Made by a program: the position numbers and the translations under genes. From Actinomycetes bacterium (lineage in GTDB: Bacteria; Actinomycetota; Acidimicrobiia; Acidimicrobiales; Acidimicrobiaceae), in the NCBI GenBank assembly GCA_021819725.1, contig JAKAQR010000013.1, positions 14,990 through 62,290 of the forward strand: a DNA stretch of 47,301 bases, in the 5' to 3' direction. The notes beneath the pieces are model-generated. The model was not told the DNA's origin and made no database searches. It saw nothing but the letters and a program-made list of their open reading frames with translations. Positions 17,062 through 25,897 of the stretch are shown piece by piece (position 1 is the first letter of the stretch; every line of letters starts with the position of its first letter).

Positions 17062-17433
17062 GTTGAAGCCATTCATAGGGCAACTACCGCATCAGTTCTC
17101 TGACGGTTCACACCAACGAATGCTCATTATCCAAGCGCTCGCATGTGAGGCACAACTGCTCGTTGCCGATGAGGCTGGCTCGATGCGCGATGGAACACTA
17201 CGAGCGGGTGTTCGTACATTGTGAGCCGATCTGCAATGCGATCGTGGGCTGGGCCAGTTCGTTAGCCCCGTGATCTATTGAGCGCTAGGGTCCTGACCGA
17301 TCATATTCTCGTGCTAAACAAGGGCAGGATTGTCGAGGAAGGGGTGCCACGCGATCCCAGGGGTCTCGATATCGAGAAGGTGCTCGATGGTGCTACGATC
17401 TCGGAGGCGAGCACTCCTGAGACGCCGACGTAA
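17062..17433 (+). pseudogene. Decayed ABC ATPase (DppF-type) fragment, copy of the gene at 12110-12961
   Basis: From 17062 the sequence aligns with 12577 onward of the intact ATPase gene. The first 34 bases match without gaps at 26 positions. The stretch ending GAGGAAGGGGTG matches 59 of 66 bases, and all seven changes there are synonymous. The reading frame is broken: TGA at 17222-17224 sits where the intact gene has TTA, a one-base deletion lies around 17240-17275, and part of the 3' end is missing before the shared end region and TAA at 17431-17433. The signature LSGGQRQR has become FSDGSHQR and Walker B LLVADEP has become LLVADEA. The Walker A half is absent. It cannot encode a working ATPase. 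Confidence 0.88.
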
Positions 17434-17786
17434 CTCGGCAGCCCTTGCACAGGACTAGTGCATCGTGATGGTGATCGACGGCAGGACGTACGGGATTGGT
17501 TGGTCGTACCACACCGCAGTAGATGCGCTGTGTGAGGGTGTTGTGGGATCCTGGGCGCGATGTGCGCGGTCTGGTCTACCGCACCAAAGCACTTGCAAGC
17601 GTTGGTGTACGCAGAAGTCGTTCGTTGGCGTGACGTGGCAAAGCTTCTGATGGGTGTGGCGGCCCGTGGGTAGCGGCCCAGCGTACGACCCTCCCTCTCT
17701 GCACCTAGTTCGGGATTCTGTTGGCCCATCTGCGGGGCGACTCATATCCACAGAACGTTTCCCGATGGTGCCTCCATCCGGAGTCA
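17434..17786. other. Gap after the pseudogene
   Basis: About 350 bases between the pseudogene and the end of the PilX-like gene. Several short ORFs cross it but none has a ribosome-binding site or family features. It is probably decayed DNA continuing from the pseudogene. Confidence 0.35.
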
Positions 17787-19421
17787 CTATGTGGCGGGTA
17801 GGGCTGGAAGACCAGTGGGATTATCCACCGTCACGGTGCTCAACGTGGTCCAGGAGCTTGCTACTGGCGTGAGGAAGTAGGGAGGGGAGAGATAGGCGAG
17901 TCGAGGATCGTAACTGTAGTTCGTCGCGTAGCCGTTGGTGATGGTTGTTCCCTGGAAGGTGCCTTCGATATCGGCATAGTTGCCGGCGAGGGCCCCATGC
18001 AGATAGATTGTTCCTTCGAAGGGGAGTTTCCAGAAGTCTTGCACTGCGAACGAGTGCTGGAGCGTCAGGATCGCCGCCATGATAACGGGATCATTCGATG
18101 GATAGGAGTAACAAGTATCGGGCGTGGAGTTCGTGCGCGTAAAGTCTTTGCTTACTTGAACGAAGTTGTCGGCGATCAGGCCCAGGAGACTCGAGGTGCC
18201 GTTCGCTCCACAACCGGCGTACTCAAGGTTGCCGGTAATCGTGATGTTGTTCTCTGATGCGGCAGTGAGCTGTCCATTGAGGGTGCCCTGGATGTCAAGG
18301 TTCCCCTCTTGACATGGGGCGTCCTGCTGATCGATGTTGATGGTTCCAGAGGCACAGGTTTGACTGTTAGCCTCTGCCAGGCTAGCGACGTACATCACGC
18401 CATTTGCGGGAAGCGGGATATCGTTGCCGACGCAGTTGGTGTTCTTGGTCTGTGGGGAGACCACCGTCATCGTCGTTCCATTGAGCGTCACCTGCGTGGG
18501 TCCATAGTAAAGACAGCCACCGGCGGCGGCGATCTGTTCAAGATCCTGGTCCGACTGCGGCAGGGCGAGCGGGGCATGGTATTGAACGTTGCCCCCCATA
18601 TTGAAGACGGGGTTGTCGACGTTGTTGCCGTTTAAGTAGGCGTTGATGGGATCAATCCAGTAGGGGTGGGAGCTGTTACCGCTGGTCAGTGCCGAGGCAG
18701 AGTAGACGGGACCGTTGAAAACGGGGTCGCCGGCTAAGTAGAACATGTCATTGGAAAAGACCGGACCGTTGAAGGTCTGACCGGTGACGTAGAAGTTCAG
18801 GAGTTGCTCGCAGGTGGGGAGGATGGGTCCGTTAGGAGGCTGGCCATTTGTGCCATTGGATTGGGCAAAGGAGAAGTTGCAGTCGCTCTCGGCTTTGTTG
18901 TTTGGCAGTCGGGCCGCATGCACGGCGAAGACTGGATCGATCAGCATTTTGTTGTCAAAGATCAGATAGTTGAGGAAGCTTTGGGATCGGAAGGAGGCGT
19001 TGAGGGTGACGTACTGGGTGTTTGGGCCACTCGCCGCAGCACCCGTTACCAGGAGTTGCACGATGCCACTGGAGGCGGTCTGGGTGTTGTTGACGGCATA
19101 GTGGAAGAACTCGGTGGAGGACCCGGAAACTGGTTCCCACCCAGTCAGTGCGGTGTTGGTGACTGGAGGAAGGTTGTTAGCGTCGTAGCGCCAGTAGTTG
19201 CCGAGCTGGTTGATCGAGTACTGATCTAAGAGATTTTCGTAATTGGCTACGCCTGCCTGGGCTGCGGCGAGTGCGGTTTGATTTTCTTGTCGTTGTTTGG
19301 TCTGTGGTAGTTGACCGACTGATGCAGCGACCAGACCAGCTGGGATCAGGGTGATCAACATGACTGCGATGATGACCAGGATCAGTGCGTCGCCATGCTC
19401 GTTTCGAGCGTGCTCTTTCAT
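17787..19421 (-). CDS. PilX-like pilus-assembly / surface protein
   Basis: A 544-residue protein with an N-terminal hydrophobic helix (HGDALILVIIAVMLITLIPA) after a short basic start, then a helical segment ending QTALAAAQAGVANYENLL, as in PilX-type minor pilins. The rest is Asn/Gly/Thr-rich and extracellular in character, with repeated short motifs such as FNGPVFS and FNGPVYS (~220-245). The prepilin-like site would be G-DALIL, lacking the usual glutamate at position 5, as in PilX proteins. ATG 19421 has the strong site GAGGAGG and overlaps the previous stop by four bases (ATGA). It is the last of three overlapping minus-strand genes. It is far longer than classical PilX (~170-200), so a surface or adhesive role is possible. 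Confidence 0.65.
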   Translation of the reverse strand: MKEHARNEHGDALILVIIAVMLITLIPAGLVAASVGQLPQTKQRQENQTALAAAQAGVANYENLLDQYSINQLGNYWRYDANNLPPVTNTALTGWEPVSGSSTEFFHYAVNNTQTASSGIVQLLVTGAAASGPNTQYVTLNASFRSQSFLNYLIFDNKMLIDPVFAVHAARLPNNKAESDCNFSFAQSNGTNGQPPNGPILPTCEQLLNFYVTGQTFNGPVFSNDMFYLAGDPVFNGPVYSASALTSGNSSHPYWIDPINAYLNGNNVDNPVFNMGGNVQYHAPLALPQSDQDLEQIAAAGGCLYYGPTQVTLNGTTMTVVSPQTKNTNCVGNDIPLPANGVMYVASLAEANSQTCASGTINIDQQDAPCQEGNLDIQGTLNGQLTAASENNITITGNLEYAGCGANGTSSLLGLIADNFVQVSKDFTRTNSTPDTCYSYPSNDPVIMAAILTLQHSFAVQDFWKLPFEGTIYLHGALAGNYADIEGTFQGTTITNGYATNYSYDPRLAYLSPPYFLTPVASSWTTLSTVTVDNPTGLPALPAT

Positions 19422-20062
19422 GGTGCTTCCTCCTCGTTGATGGTCGGTGTGGGTGAGGTTGATCCGGGAAGCGCCACCAGCGTCTGACTGGTAGTTGTTC
19501 CCTGATCGGTTACGTCCTCGGTGATCGTGACGCCGATCAGATGGATTCCGGCCAGGATGGTCGGATTGGTCGTACCTCCGGTCGGGACGGCCACCTCAGC
19601 TTGGGTCAGTTGGCTGGGGTTCGATGGCGTCTGGTAATAGGAAAATAGCTGAGGTGATGCAAGCGTGAAGCCGAGGTTTGTGATGGGTGTCGAGGACTGT
19701 TGTTGGGTCAGGAATCGCGCATCCACCTGGCAAGGACATTGCGTTGTCGTGACCCAGATATCTTCGATGCCAAGCCTGCCACTCGTGTCGATGGCATCGA
19801 AGCTGAGCGAGGATGGTGAGGCAGCCAGGAGTGCCCCATCTCCGGTCGTCGTGGCCTGACTCAAGAGCCTGGTGAGTTCCGTAGAGCCGAGATCTGACGA
19901 TGCGGTCGCCGCTTGCGAGCTGAGCGTGGCCTGTTGGATAACCTCAAATGAGGTGATGACTTTATAGGTGATCAGACTCAGCACGCCGGTCAATGCTGCT
20001 GCAATGACGAGTTCCACGATGCCGAGCCCATCGTCGTTGTTAAGGGAGTGTGATTGGAACAT
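19418..20062 (-). CDS. PilW-like minor prepilin
   Basis: A 214-residue protein with a type IV prepilin signature: after MFQSHSLNNDDGLG comes IVELVIAAALTGVLSLITYK. Cleavage should follow the glycine, and Glu5 is present in mature numbering. The helix continues into a coiled region (FEVIQQATLSSQAATASS) and a small beta-rich domain with a CPC pair. PilW-type subunits belong to the initiating tip complex of type IV pili. ATG 20062 is chosen because GGGGGAG lies 9 bases upstream; the longer frame from 20095 would lengthen the leader unusually. It overlaps the end of the PilV-like gene upstream and the start of the PilX-like gene downstream. Confidence 0.75.
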   Translation of the reverse strand: MFQSHSLNNDDGLGIVELVIAAALTGVLSLITYKVITSFEVIQQATLSSQAATASSDLGSTELTRLLSQATTTGDGALLAASPSSLSFDAIDTSGRLGIEDIWVTTTQCPCQVDARFLTQQQSSTPITNLGFTLASPQLFSYYQTPSNPSQLTQAEVAVPTGGTTNPTILAGIHLIGVTITEDVTDQGTTTSQTLVALPGSTSPTPTINEEEAP

Positions 20063-21383
20063 CGAGCATTTCTCCCCCTGGTGTGGCAAGGGCACCGGTC
20101 GATGGGTAGACGAGACTAGAGGACCCAGAGGTGATGGTCAAGGTTATTGCACCGATGGGGGCCAGGAAGGACAGCTGCCCACTACTGTTAGTGGTACCAA
20201 TGTCGGTAAGCGAATTGGTGCAGCCCTGGAGAGGCACCCCCGAGGTGGTCGTTTGGATAATATGGACAGCCGCGTTCGCAACCGGCGACCCGTGACTCGT
20301 TACGGTGAGGGTGACTGGTTGTCCAAGAAGGTTGAGCGTGATGCTTCCTCCCGGGGGCGCCACCACGGTCGGTCCCAAACCGACTCCTGAGAAGGAGGTG
20401 TACAGCGCACATTGGCCAAGCCAAGCTTGATAACCCGAGATCGCCGGGAAGATATTGGAGATTGGGGTGGTACCGCCTGACGCATAGACCGTTTCGCCTC
20501 CGGGAAGTGAAGTCGATCCGAGCGAGATCCCAAATTGCCAAGGGACGGTGATATTCGGTGAGGCGATCGTGATCGTAGCTGCTTGAGCGTAAGTGAAGTC
20601 GGCTTGGGAGTTGGCAGAGGCAGTCACAGAGAGGGTCTGGGAAGGGGTTGGGTCTGCCGTAGGACTTATCCAATCTTGACCACTGGGTGCGGCGAGTGTA
20701 ACCGTATAGTTACCCGGTGCCAGGAAGGGGAAATAGGCGCAGCCTTGTGCGTCAGTCTGTACTGTTTGCGCGCTATCGCTGGCGGCGCCTTGGGCGGTAA
20801 GGTGCACGGTGATGTCGCCGTCTGGCGCGGCTGCTTGGTTCTCTACGACCACCAGAACGGAGCCCGTTGTCGGCGAACTATATCCAGCGGGTACGTGGTA
20901 GCCAGTGGTGCTGCGTACCGGTGGGAATGGCGCCATATTCGTCCAGGTCACCGTCACCGAGGCTGAGAGGATTGGTTCTAGGACCTGGCTCGATCCACCA
21001 TTGGCATTACAACCGTCAGGATTGCTGGTGCCTTCGGTCCAGTACAGGTCGTCGGTGATCGTGTAGGTGATTGGGCCAACCGTATCGGTATGGCTCGTGG
21101 TCCCGAGCATCGCTGTGAGGTTCGAAAATGATTGATTCGCCTCGGCATTGAGGACCTGTATCTCAGATTGGGCCAGGTCGGAGGCGGTGACTTGTTTGCG
21201 CGATGCGACTGACAGCTGCGTAGATTGTTCGATCAAATAAGTCGCGGGTCCGACGACAATGGCCAAGATGGTGAACGCGACAACGACGCTCACCAGTGAG
21301 AGCCCCTGTTGATCTCGGTGCAGCGAGAGAAAATATCCGAACACACGGTGAATATCGGCAGAGTACAGGCTAAAACTGAACAC
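20040..21383 (-). CDS. PilV-like minor prepilin with Ig-like surface domains
   Basis: A 447-residue protein. Near the N-terminus HRDQQG precedes LSLVSVVVAFTILAIVVGPA, a prepilin-type helix with cleavage expected after the glycine, although position 5 is Ser rather than Glu. The remainder is long and beta-rich. Two segments (~195-240 and ~345-425) look like carboxypeptidase-regulatory/CNA-B-type domains: DAQGCAYFPFLAPGNYTVTL and SSGQLSFLAPIGAITLTITS. This suggests an exposed tip or adhesive subunit. GTG 21383 gives a 27-residue leader; GTG 21344 would give a more typical 14-residue leader, and neither has a clear ribosome-binding site. First gene of the overlapping PilV-W-X set. Confidence 0.72.
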   Translation of the reverse strand: MFSFSLYSADIHRVFGYFLSLHRDQQGLSLVSVVVAFTILAIVVGPATYLIEQSTQLSVASRKQVTASDLAQSEIQVLNAEANQSFSNLTAMLGTTSHTDTVGPITYTITDDLYWTEGTSNPDGCNANGGSSQVLEPILSASVTVTWTNMAPFPPVRSTTGYHVPAGYSSPTTGSVLVVVENQAAAPDGDITVHLTAQGAASDSAQTVQTDAQGCAYFPFLAPGNYTVTLAAPSGQDWISPTADPTPSQTLSVTASANSQADFTYAQAATITIASPNITVPWQFGISLGSTSLPGGETVYASGGTTPISNIFPAISGYQAWLGQCALYTSFSGVGLGPTVVAPPGGSITLNLLGQPVTLTVTSHGSPVANAAVHIIQTTTSGVPLQGCTNSLTDIGTTNSSGQLSFLAPIGAITLTITSGSSSLVYPSTGALATPGGEMLDVPITLP

Positions 21384-21774
21384 CCAGAGTAGTACTAGGA
21401 CGCGCCAGCCAATCTACTCGGGTAAGATCGAGACTGACGTACAAGGGAACCGGCGCGAAAAGCTCGCCGAGGTATCGCTAGTCATCCCTCGCGTCGCGAT
21501 CATGCCGTCGATGCGATGCGACGATTACTTGCTGCCAGTCGTCTGCCAACCTGGCGTGCGCGTGCACGGGTATACCTCTGGAATAAGGGGCATACCTCCC
21601 AACCGGTAGCAGTGGCGGTGCCAAAGATTGACGGTTCGGTGGTCCCGCCGATGTTGGGGTGAAAGTGGTGTGAGCTCTGCGACTTTTGACGTTCGCCGAC
21701 CGCAGCATATCTTTATTGCACGGCGCTGGGTGCCAGGGGTACTTGTCTTATGGTGTACGGGGGTAGGAGTTCGG

Positions 21775-21921
21775 TTAGGCGACATCTCGGTGCGCAAAGC
21801 TCACGCTCGAGAGGGTATGCCGAACTTTGGCTACTCCGTGGAGGCCCAACTCACGCCGGTACTCCGATGAGTGAAGCGGCTGCTGTTGTTGTTCAAAGAG
21901 TTCGAGTTGTTTCTTGGTCAT
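21775..21921 (-). CDS. Possible 48-residue Gln-rich protein (unrecognised)
   Basis: This short ORF begins MTKKQLELFEQQQQPL and continues SEYRRELGLHGVAKVRHTL, a composition more like a real small helical protein than random sequence. It starts just after the stop codon of the previous ORF, whose TAAGGAC end could provide a weak ribosome-binding site. Family and function are unknown. It might also be the stub of a longer lost gene. Confidence 0.3.
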   Translation of the reverse strand: MTKKQLELFEQQQQPLHSSEYRRELGLHGVAKVRHTLSSVSFAHRDVA

Positions 21922-21925
21922 GTCC

Positions 21926-22252
21926 TTAGTATGTGTCGAGGTTCTGACAGCTCAACGGTCCGCCCACAAAAGTCGTTTCGTACCACGGATGTGTCGGTGG
22001 TGTGCAGCCATCGCCATCGTCGGTGGATCCAGTGATGAGGGCGATAACCGCGAGGATTGCGCAGGAGTACTTCCGAAACCAGATGGGCGTCGACTCCGCT
22101 GGGGTATGAGATGGCCGGCTCTGAGACAGTGTCCAAGAGGACCCGTTTATGCCCCGAGTGCGGTACTCGTCATGGTCCACGAGCGATACGGAGGAACATT
22201 GGTTGTGATGTTTGGCGGCCTCGTTGGGATGTGGTGCCGCAGCATCCTCCAT
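21926..22252 (-). CDS. Possible small membrane/secreted protein (unrecognised)
   Basis: A 108-codon ORF. Its N-terminal half is hydrophilic and unremarkable. The middle has a hydrophobic segment (CAILAVIALITGS) preceded by IWFRKYS and followed by DDGDGCTPPTHPWYE, which could be a membrane anchor with a small exported tail. I do not recognise a family. Its stop is followed after only four bases by the ATG of another small ORF, which favours but does not prove a gene pair. The start is uncertain and no ribosome-binding site is obvious. Confidence 0.25.
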   Translation of the reverse strand: MEDAAAPHPNEAAKHHNQCSSVSLVDHDEYRTRGINGSSWTLSQSRPSHTPAESTPIWFRKYSCAILAVIALITGSTDDGDGCTPPTHPWYETTFVGGPLSCQNLDTY

Positions 22253-22428
22253 TGATTAGGCGCAGACCCCTCGAGACTCTTCAGAAGGTGAGTTGCTAAC
22301 GGTGATCAGGTGGGCTCTCCTACTCTTTGCCATGACTGGTGATGAGGAGTGAGGGTGCCTGCCCTCTCGATCGATGTCGGTGAGTTGATCACCATCGCTG
22401 GGAGAGCCGTTAGGACTCGAGAGAGCCG

Positions 22429-23442
22429 TTAAACCTCGTTCAGGCGATCGATCATCATGCGTAGGCGCCCGAGGGAGTGCTGGTCGAAGTCCAAGGCTAA
22501 GCGCTTGAGACGGAGACGATCATTCTCACGAACCTCCCATGCGGTTGGCTCAATAACTTCGATGGTGCCAGAACGTAGGATGTCGGGAAAGTCGTGATTG
22601 AGTGCGTTCAGCAACGGTGCTGGCGGTAGCCGTTTGAGTCTGAGGATGAGCCTTTTACCTACGATACGAGCGGAGTCGTAGTTGTGATAGAACGAGGTCA
22701 CCTCCGTCACGGCCTCGTCGACGCTCCAACATCGGCGATAGAGGTTTAAATCGGCAGCGGAGACTAACCCTTGGGGCTCAAGCACTTCGGTCAGAAAAGC
22801 TAATAGTGGACCAAAGTAATCGCCGCCACTGGGTTCAAGGAGGACAAGTGGGGAGAGTTGGGCCTTGCCCGTCTGTAACAAGGTGAGCAATTCGAAGGTT
22901 TCATCGAGGGTGCCCAACCCCCCGGGCATGGACACGAACGCCGAAGACTCTTTGATCATGAGGACTTTGCGGGTGAAAAAGTACTTCATCTCGATAAGAT
23001 GGCCGGACTCATCGAGGCCTGGCGCTGCCTCTTGTTCGTGCGGCAGTCGTATGTTGACACCGAAGGCATGTGCTGGTCCAGCGCCCGAGGTGGCGGCGTC
23101 CATGATGCCGGGTCCACCGCCTGTGATCACCAACCAGTCACGCTGGGCAAAGGCGGCACCGAGGTCATGAGCGAGCACATAACGTGGGTCACCAGGTTGG
23201 ATCCTGGCAGATCCAAAGATTGTCACTTTGCGGTGGTTGCGGTAGGGGGCAAAGGTGGTAAAGGCCTCACGAAGTTCTCTGATCGCCGAGGTGATCATCT
23301 TGAGGTCGAGCCGGTCCATATCGGCAACCAACGTCGTCTCCAGCTCGTTGACGAGTGCGAGTTTGAGATCACGGTTCGGATTTTTGAGGTCGACGGCGCG
23401 CTGCTGAGGCGGTTGGTACGCCAGATTATCTCGTTCGGTCAC
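22429..23442 (-). CDS. LOG-family protein (Rossmann-fold nucleotide hydrolase)
   Basis: A 337-residue protein with the lysine decarboxylase-like/LOG fold: VTIFGSARIQPGDP, VITGGGPGIMDAA and the catalytic motif SMPGGLGTLDETFELLTLLQ. Plant and bacterial LOG enzymes hydrolyse nucleoside 5'-monophosphates to base and ribose phosphate; the larger bacterial forms such as this one have broader or unknown substrates. A ~90-residue N-terminal helical region and a ~75-residue C-terminal tail extend the usual ~200-residue core. GTG 23442 overlaps the stop of fbiC by four bases, indicating coupled translation. Confidence 0.88.
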   Translation of the reverse strand: MTERDNLAYQPPQQRAVDLKNPNRDLKLALVNELETTLVADMDRLDLKMITSAIRELREAFTTFAPYRNHRKVTIFGSARIQPGDPRYVLAHDLGAAFAQRDWLVITGGGPGIMDAATSGAGPAHAFGVNIRLPHEQEAAPGLDESGHLIEMKYFFTRKVLMIKESSAFVSMPGGLGTLDETFELLTLLQTGKAQLSPLVLLEPSGGDYFGPLLAFLTEVLEPQGLVSAADLNLYRRCWSVDEAVTEVTSFYHNYDSARIVGKRLILRLKRLPPAPLLNALNHDFPDILRSGTIEVIEPTAWEVRENDRLRLKRLALDFDQHSLGRLRMMIDRLNEV

Positions 23443-25745
23443 CGGGATACCTGTTGAACCTGCCCGATGTCACGACTGGTCTGCATTCGAGTAGGTACCG
23501 GTTCGTAAAAGGTGGTGCGCTGGACGAGAGTGCGACCCGCGGCATGCGCGACAGCTTCGAACTCTTCAGGGGTCAGTGAGGTGCCATGCGTTGCACCGGC
23601 AGCGTGGGAGATACTCTCTTCCATGAGGGTTCCACCGAGATCATTGGCTCCACAGCCAAGTAGGAATGCGGCTCCTTGTACTCCCAGTTTGACCCAACTG
23701 ACCTGGATATTGTCGATGACCCCATGGTAGGCAATTCTGCCTAAGGCATGGACGAGCACCGCCTCGCGTAGGGTCGGGCCTCGCCGAGCTTTGCCGAGGC
23801 GGTAGATCGGGGTGGCCATGTGGACAAATGGCAGTGGAACAAATTCAGTGAAACCGTGGGTTTGGCGTCCAAGGGTTCGAGTGACGTCGAGATGTTCGAT
23901 CACCGCACCTATCTCCTCGATACTACCAAACATGATGGTCACATTGGAGCGTAAGCCGACCTCGTGTGCGGTGCGATGTACCTCTAGCCACTCGGCAGTG
24001 GTGAGCTTGTCAGGACACAGGGTGGCCCGTACAGGATCGTAGAGAATCTCTGCTGCCGTCCCCGGCAGGCTCTTGAGGCCCGCGTCCTTGAGGGCCCGCA
24101 GGTAGTCCCGAAGCTCCACTCCGAGCCTTTGTGCACCGGTGAAGACCTCAAGGGCTGAAAATCCGTGGAGATGGATATTGGGGAAGTGGGTGTGGATAGC
24201 GCGGGCAACATTGAGGTAGTATTCGCCATCAAAGGTTGGATGAATGCCGCCTTGCAGACAGACCTCAGTTGCTCCGTGTTCTTGGGCATCCCCAACCTTG
24301 GCGAGGATCTCCTCCAGACTCAGCAGATAGGGGTTCCCTCGCAGGTTGAGAGAGAGTGGCCCTTTTGAGAAGGCGCAGAATCGGCACTTGAAGGTGCAGA
24401 TGTTCGTGTAGTTGATGTTGCGGTTCGCCACGTAGGTCACCGTGTCACCCACGGTCCTTCGTCGTAGGTCATCTGCGAGCTCTATCACCCCCATGACATC
24501 GAAACCCTTTGCGGAGCCGGCCATGGTGAGCAGTTCAACTGGTGCTTCATGGCCTGCATCGAGTTCATCCTGTAGCTCCTGGAGCCAACCCGGTGACGTA
24601 GTGCCTGTGGGCCGGCCGGGGAAGACCCGGCGTGGCAGGATTGAGGGTTCTCCAGAGAACCAGAGGTGCTCTCGGGCGTAGCCAAGCTGGTCGCGCTGGT
24701 AGTTGAGGGTTGGAAGTAGCCCATCATCGATCCAGCGAGCAGGCTCCTGCAGGTAGGCAGGATAGATAGGCAGACGCGGCACTAAAGCAAACCCCCGTCG
24801 TTCAAGTGTGGTCGTCAAATCGTCGATGGCGGGCCATGGCTTTTCGGGATTCACGTGATCTGGAGTAACGCGAGAGATGCCACCGAGGTCATTGATGCCT
24901 GCGCCAAGGAGTTCACTGGGATCCTCCGAAAGATTGGGCGGCGCCTGCAGATTAACGGTTTCCGGGAGTAACAGTCGAGCCAAGGCGATGGATCGTAGGT
25001 ATGTTTCACGAGATGGTGGAGGTACATGGGCCATCTGTGTCGCCGGCTTCGGTACAAAGTTTTGAATGATGACCTCTTGAATGTTGCCGTAGTTCTCAGC
25101 GATTTTGCGGATTTCGTCGAGTCCTCGAACCCGGTCATCCTCTGTGTCCCCGATCCCGATCAGCAGGCCAGTCGTCATCGCAATACCTAGCGACCCGGCG
25201 TCGCGCAGTGTTTGGAGTCTCCGGTTGGGCGCTTTGTCTGGTGCAAGCCGGTGACACACAAGGGTATCGTTGATCGACTCCACCATAATCCCCATTGAAG
25301 CCGAGACTGGGCGCAGGCGGGCGAGCTCTTCGGTTGATAACGTACCTGCGTTGATATGAGGCAGGAGTCCTTCCTTGATCGCACGCGCTGCTGCGATGGA
25401 GAGGTATTCGACCGTCGACTCGAAGCCGAGGGCAGCGAGTTCCGCCTTTGCACGAGGATAGCGTTCCTCTGGCCGTTCTCCAAGCGTGAAAAGCGCCTCG
25501 ATTGCCCCGTACTCACGAGCGGTCCGAGCAAGGTCGCTCACCTCGGCGGTGGTCATGTACGCTCGTTGGAGACGAGCTGGAGCCTTCGCGAAGGTGCAGT
25601 AGCCGCAGCTGTCGCGGCACAACATGGTGAATGGAAAGAACGCCTTCGGTGAATAGGTGATCAGCGTACCAAAAGTTCGGTTGCGAATGTTGCTCGCTTC
25701 TGCGAGTAGCTTCTCGGTTGACCAACGGGTGGGGTTTATCTCCAT
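23439..25745 (-). CDS. fbiC: FO synthase FbiC (fused CofG/CofH radical SAM enzyme), F420 biosynthesis
   Basis: A 768-residue protein with two radical SAM halves. The CofG-like N-terminal half has LCRDSCGYCTF, the CxxxCxxC iron-sulfur site, and the CofH-like C-terminal half has NICTFKCRFCAF. Other matches include GIGDTEDDRVRGLDEIRK in the first half and EVCLQGGIHP and LPGTAAEIL in the second. Together the halves make FO, the deazaflavin core of coenzyme F420, from tyrosine and a ribityl-diaminouracil. The single-chain fusion is the actinobacterial arrangement. ATG 25745 has AAGGTGG upstream; GTG 25754 would add three residues. It leads the LOG gene in a two-gene unit. No other F420 gene is in the window. 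Confidence 0.95.
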   Translation of the reverse strand: MEINPTRWSTEKLLAEASNIRNRTFGTLITYSPKAFFPFTMLCRDSCGYCTFAKAPARLQRAYMTTAEVSDLARTAREYGAIEALFTLGERPEERYPRAKAELAALGFESTVEYLSIAAARAIKEGLLPHINAGTLSTEELARLRPVSASMGIMVESINDTLVCHRLAPDKAPNRRLQTLRDAGSLGIAMTTGLLIGIGDTEDDRVRGLDEIRKIAENYGNIQEVIIQNFVPKPATQMAHVPPPSRETYLRSIALARLLLPETVNLQAPPNLSEDPSELLGAGINDLGGISRVTPDHVNPEKPWPAIDDLTTTLERRGFALVPRLPIYPAYLQEPARWIDDGLLPTLNYQRDQLGYAREHLWFSGEPSILPRRVFPGRPTGTTSPGWLQELQDELDAGHEAPVELLTMAGSAKGFDVMGVIELADDLRRRTVGDTVTYVANRNINYTNICTFKCRFCAFSKGPLSLNLRGNPYLLSLEEILAKVGDAQEHGATEVCLQGGIHPTFDGEYYLNVARAIHTHFPNIHLHGFSALEVFTGAQRLGVELRDYLRALKDAGLKSLPGTAAEILYDPVRATLCPDKLTTAEWLEVHRTAHEVGLRSNVTIMFGSIEEIGAVIEHLDVTRTLGRQTHGFTEFVPLPFVHMATPIYRLGKARRGPTLREAVLVHALGRIAYHGVIDNIQVSWVKLGVQGAAFLLGCGANDLGGTLMEESISHAAGATHGTSLTPEEFEAVAHAAGRTLVQRTTFYEPVPTRMQTSRDIGQVQQVSR

Positions 25746-25897
25746 GACAACCACCTTAGCCCCTGGAGGTGCGAGGCTGGAAGTCGATTCATTGCGAGAG
25801 GGACCGACGCCTCGCTCGAGGGTTCATCCCCTGGTGGCCACCTTGTTGGGCACCGATCCGTTAGTGCTAGCCTCTTGGCCCGTTGGACGCAGCGTGG

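Larger units (their letters stand above)
21384..22428. other. About 1 kb without a secure gene
   Basis: Between the pilin set and the LOG-family gene no frame shows a known family. The only gene-like signals are two adjoining minus-strand ORFs (21926-22252 and 21775-21921), listed separately. An 11-base direct repeat GAGAGCCGTTA occurs at 22402-22412 and 22421-22431, the second copy covering the LOG stop codon. The pilin promoter should lie near 21384-21450, but I cannot assign boxes. Confidence 0.4.

Noticed and set aside
22057..22299. Plus-strand ORF with CPECG motif
   Set aside because: A single CxxC motif in a frame with otherwise random composition and no ribosome-binding site.
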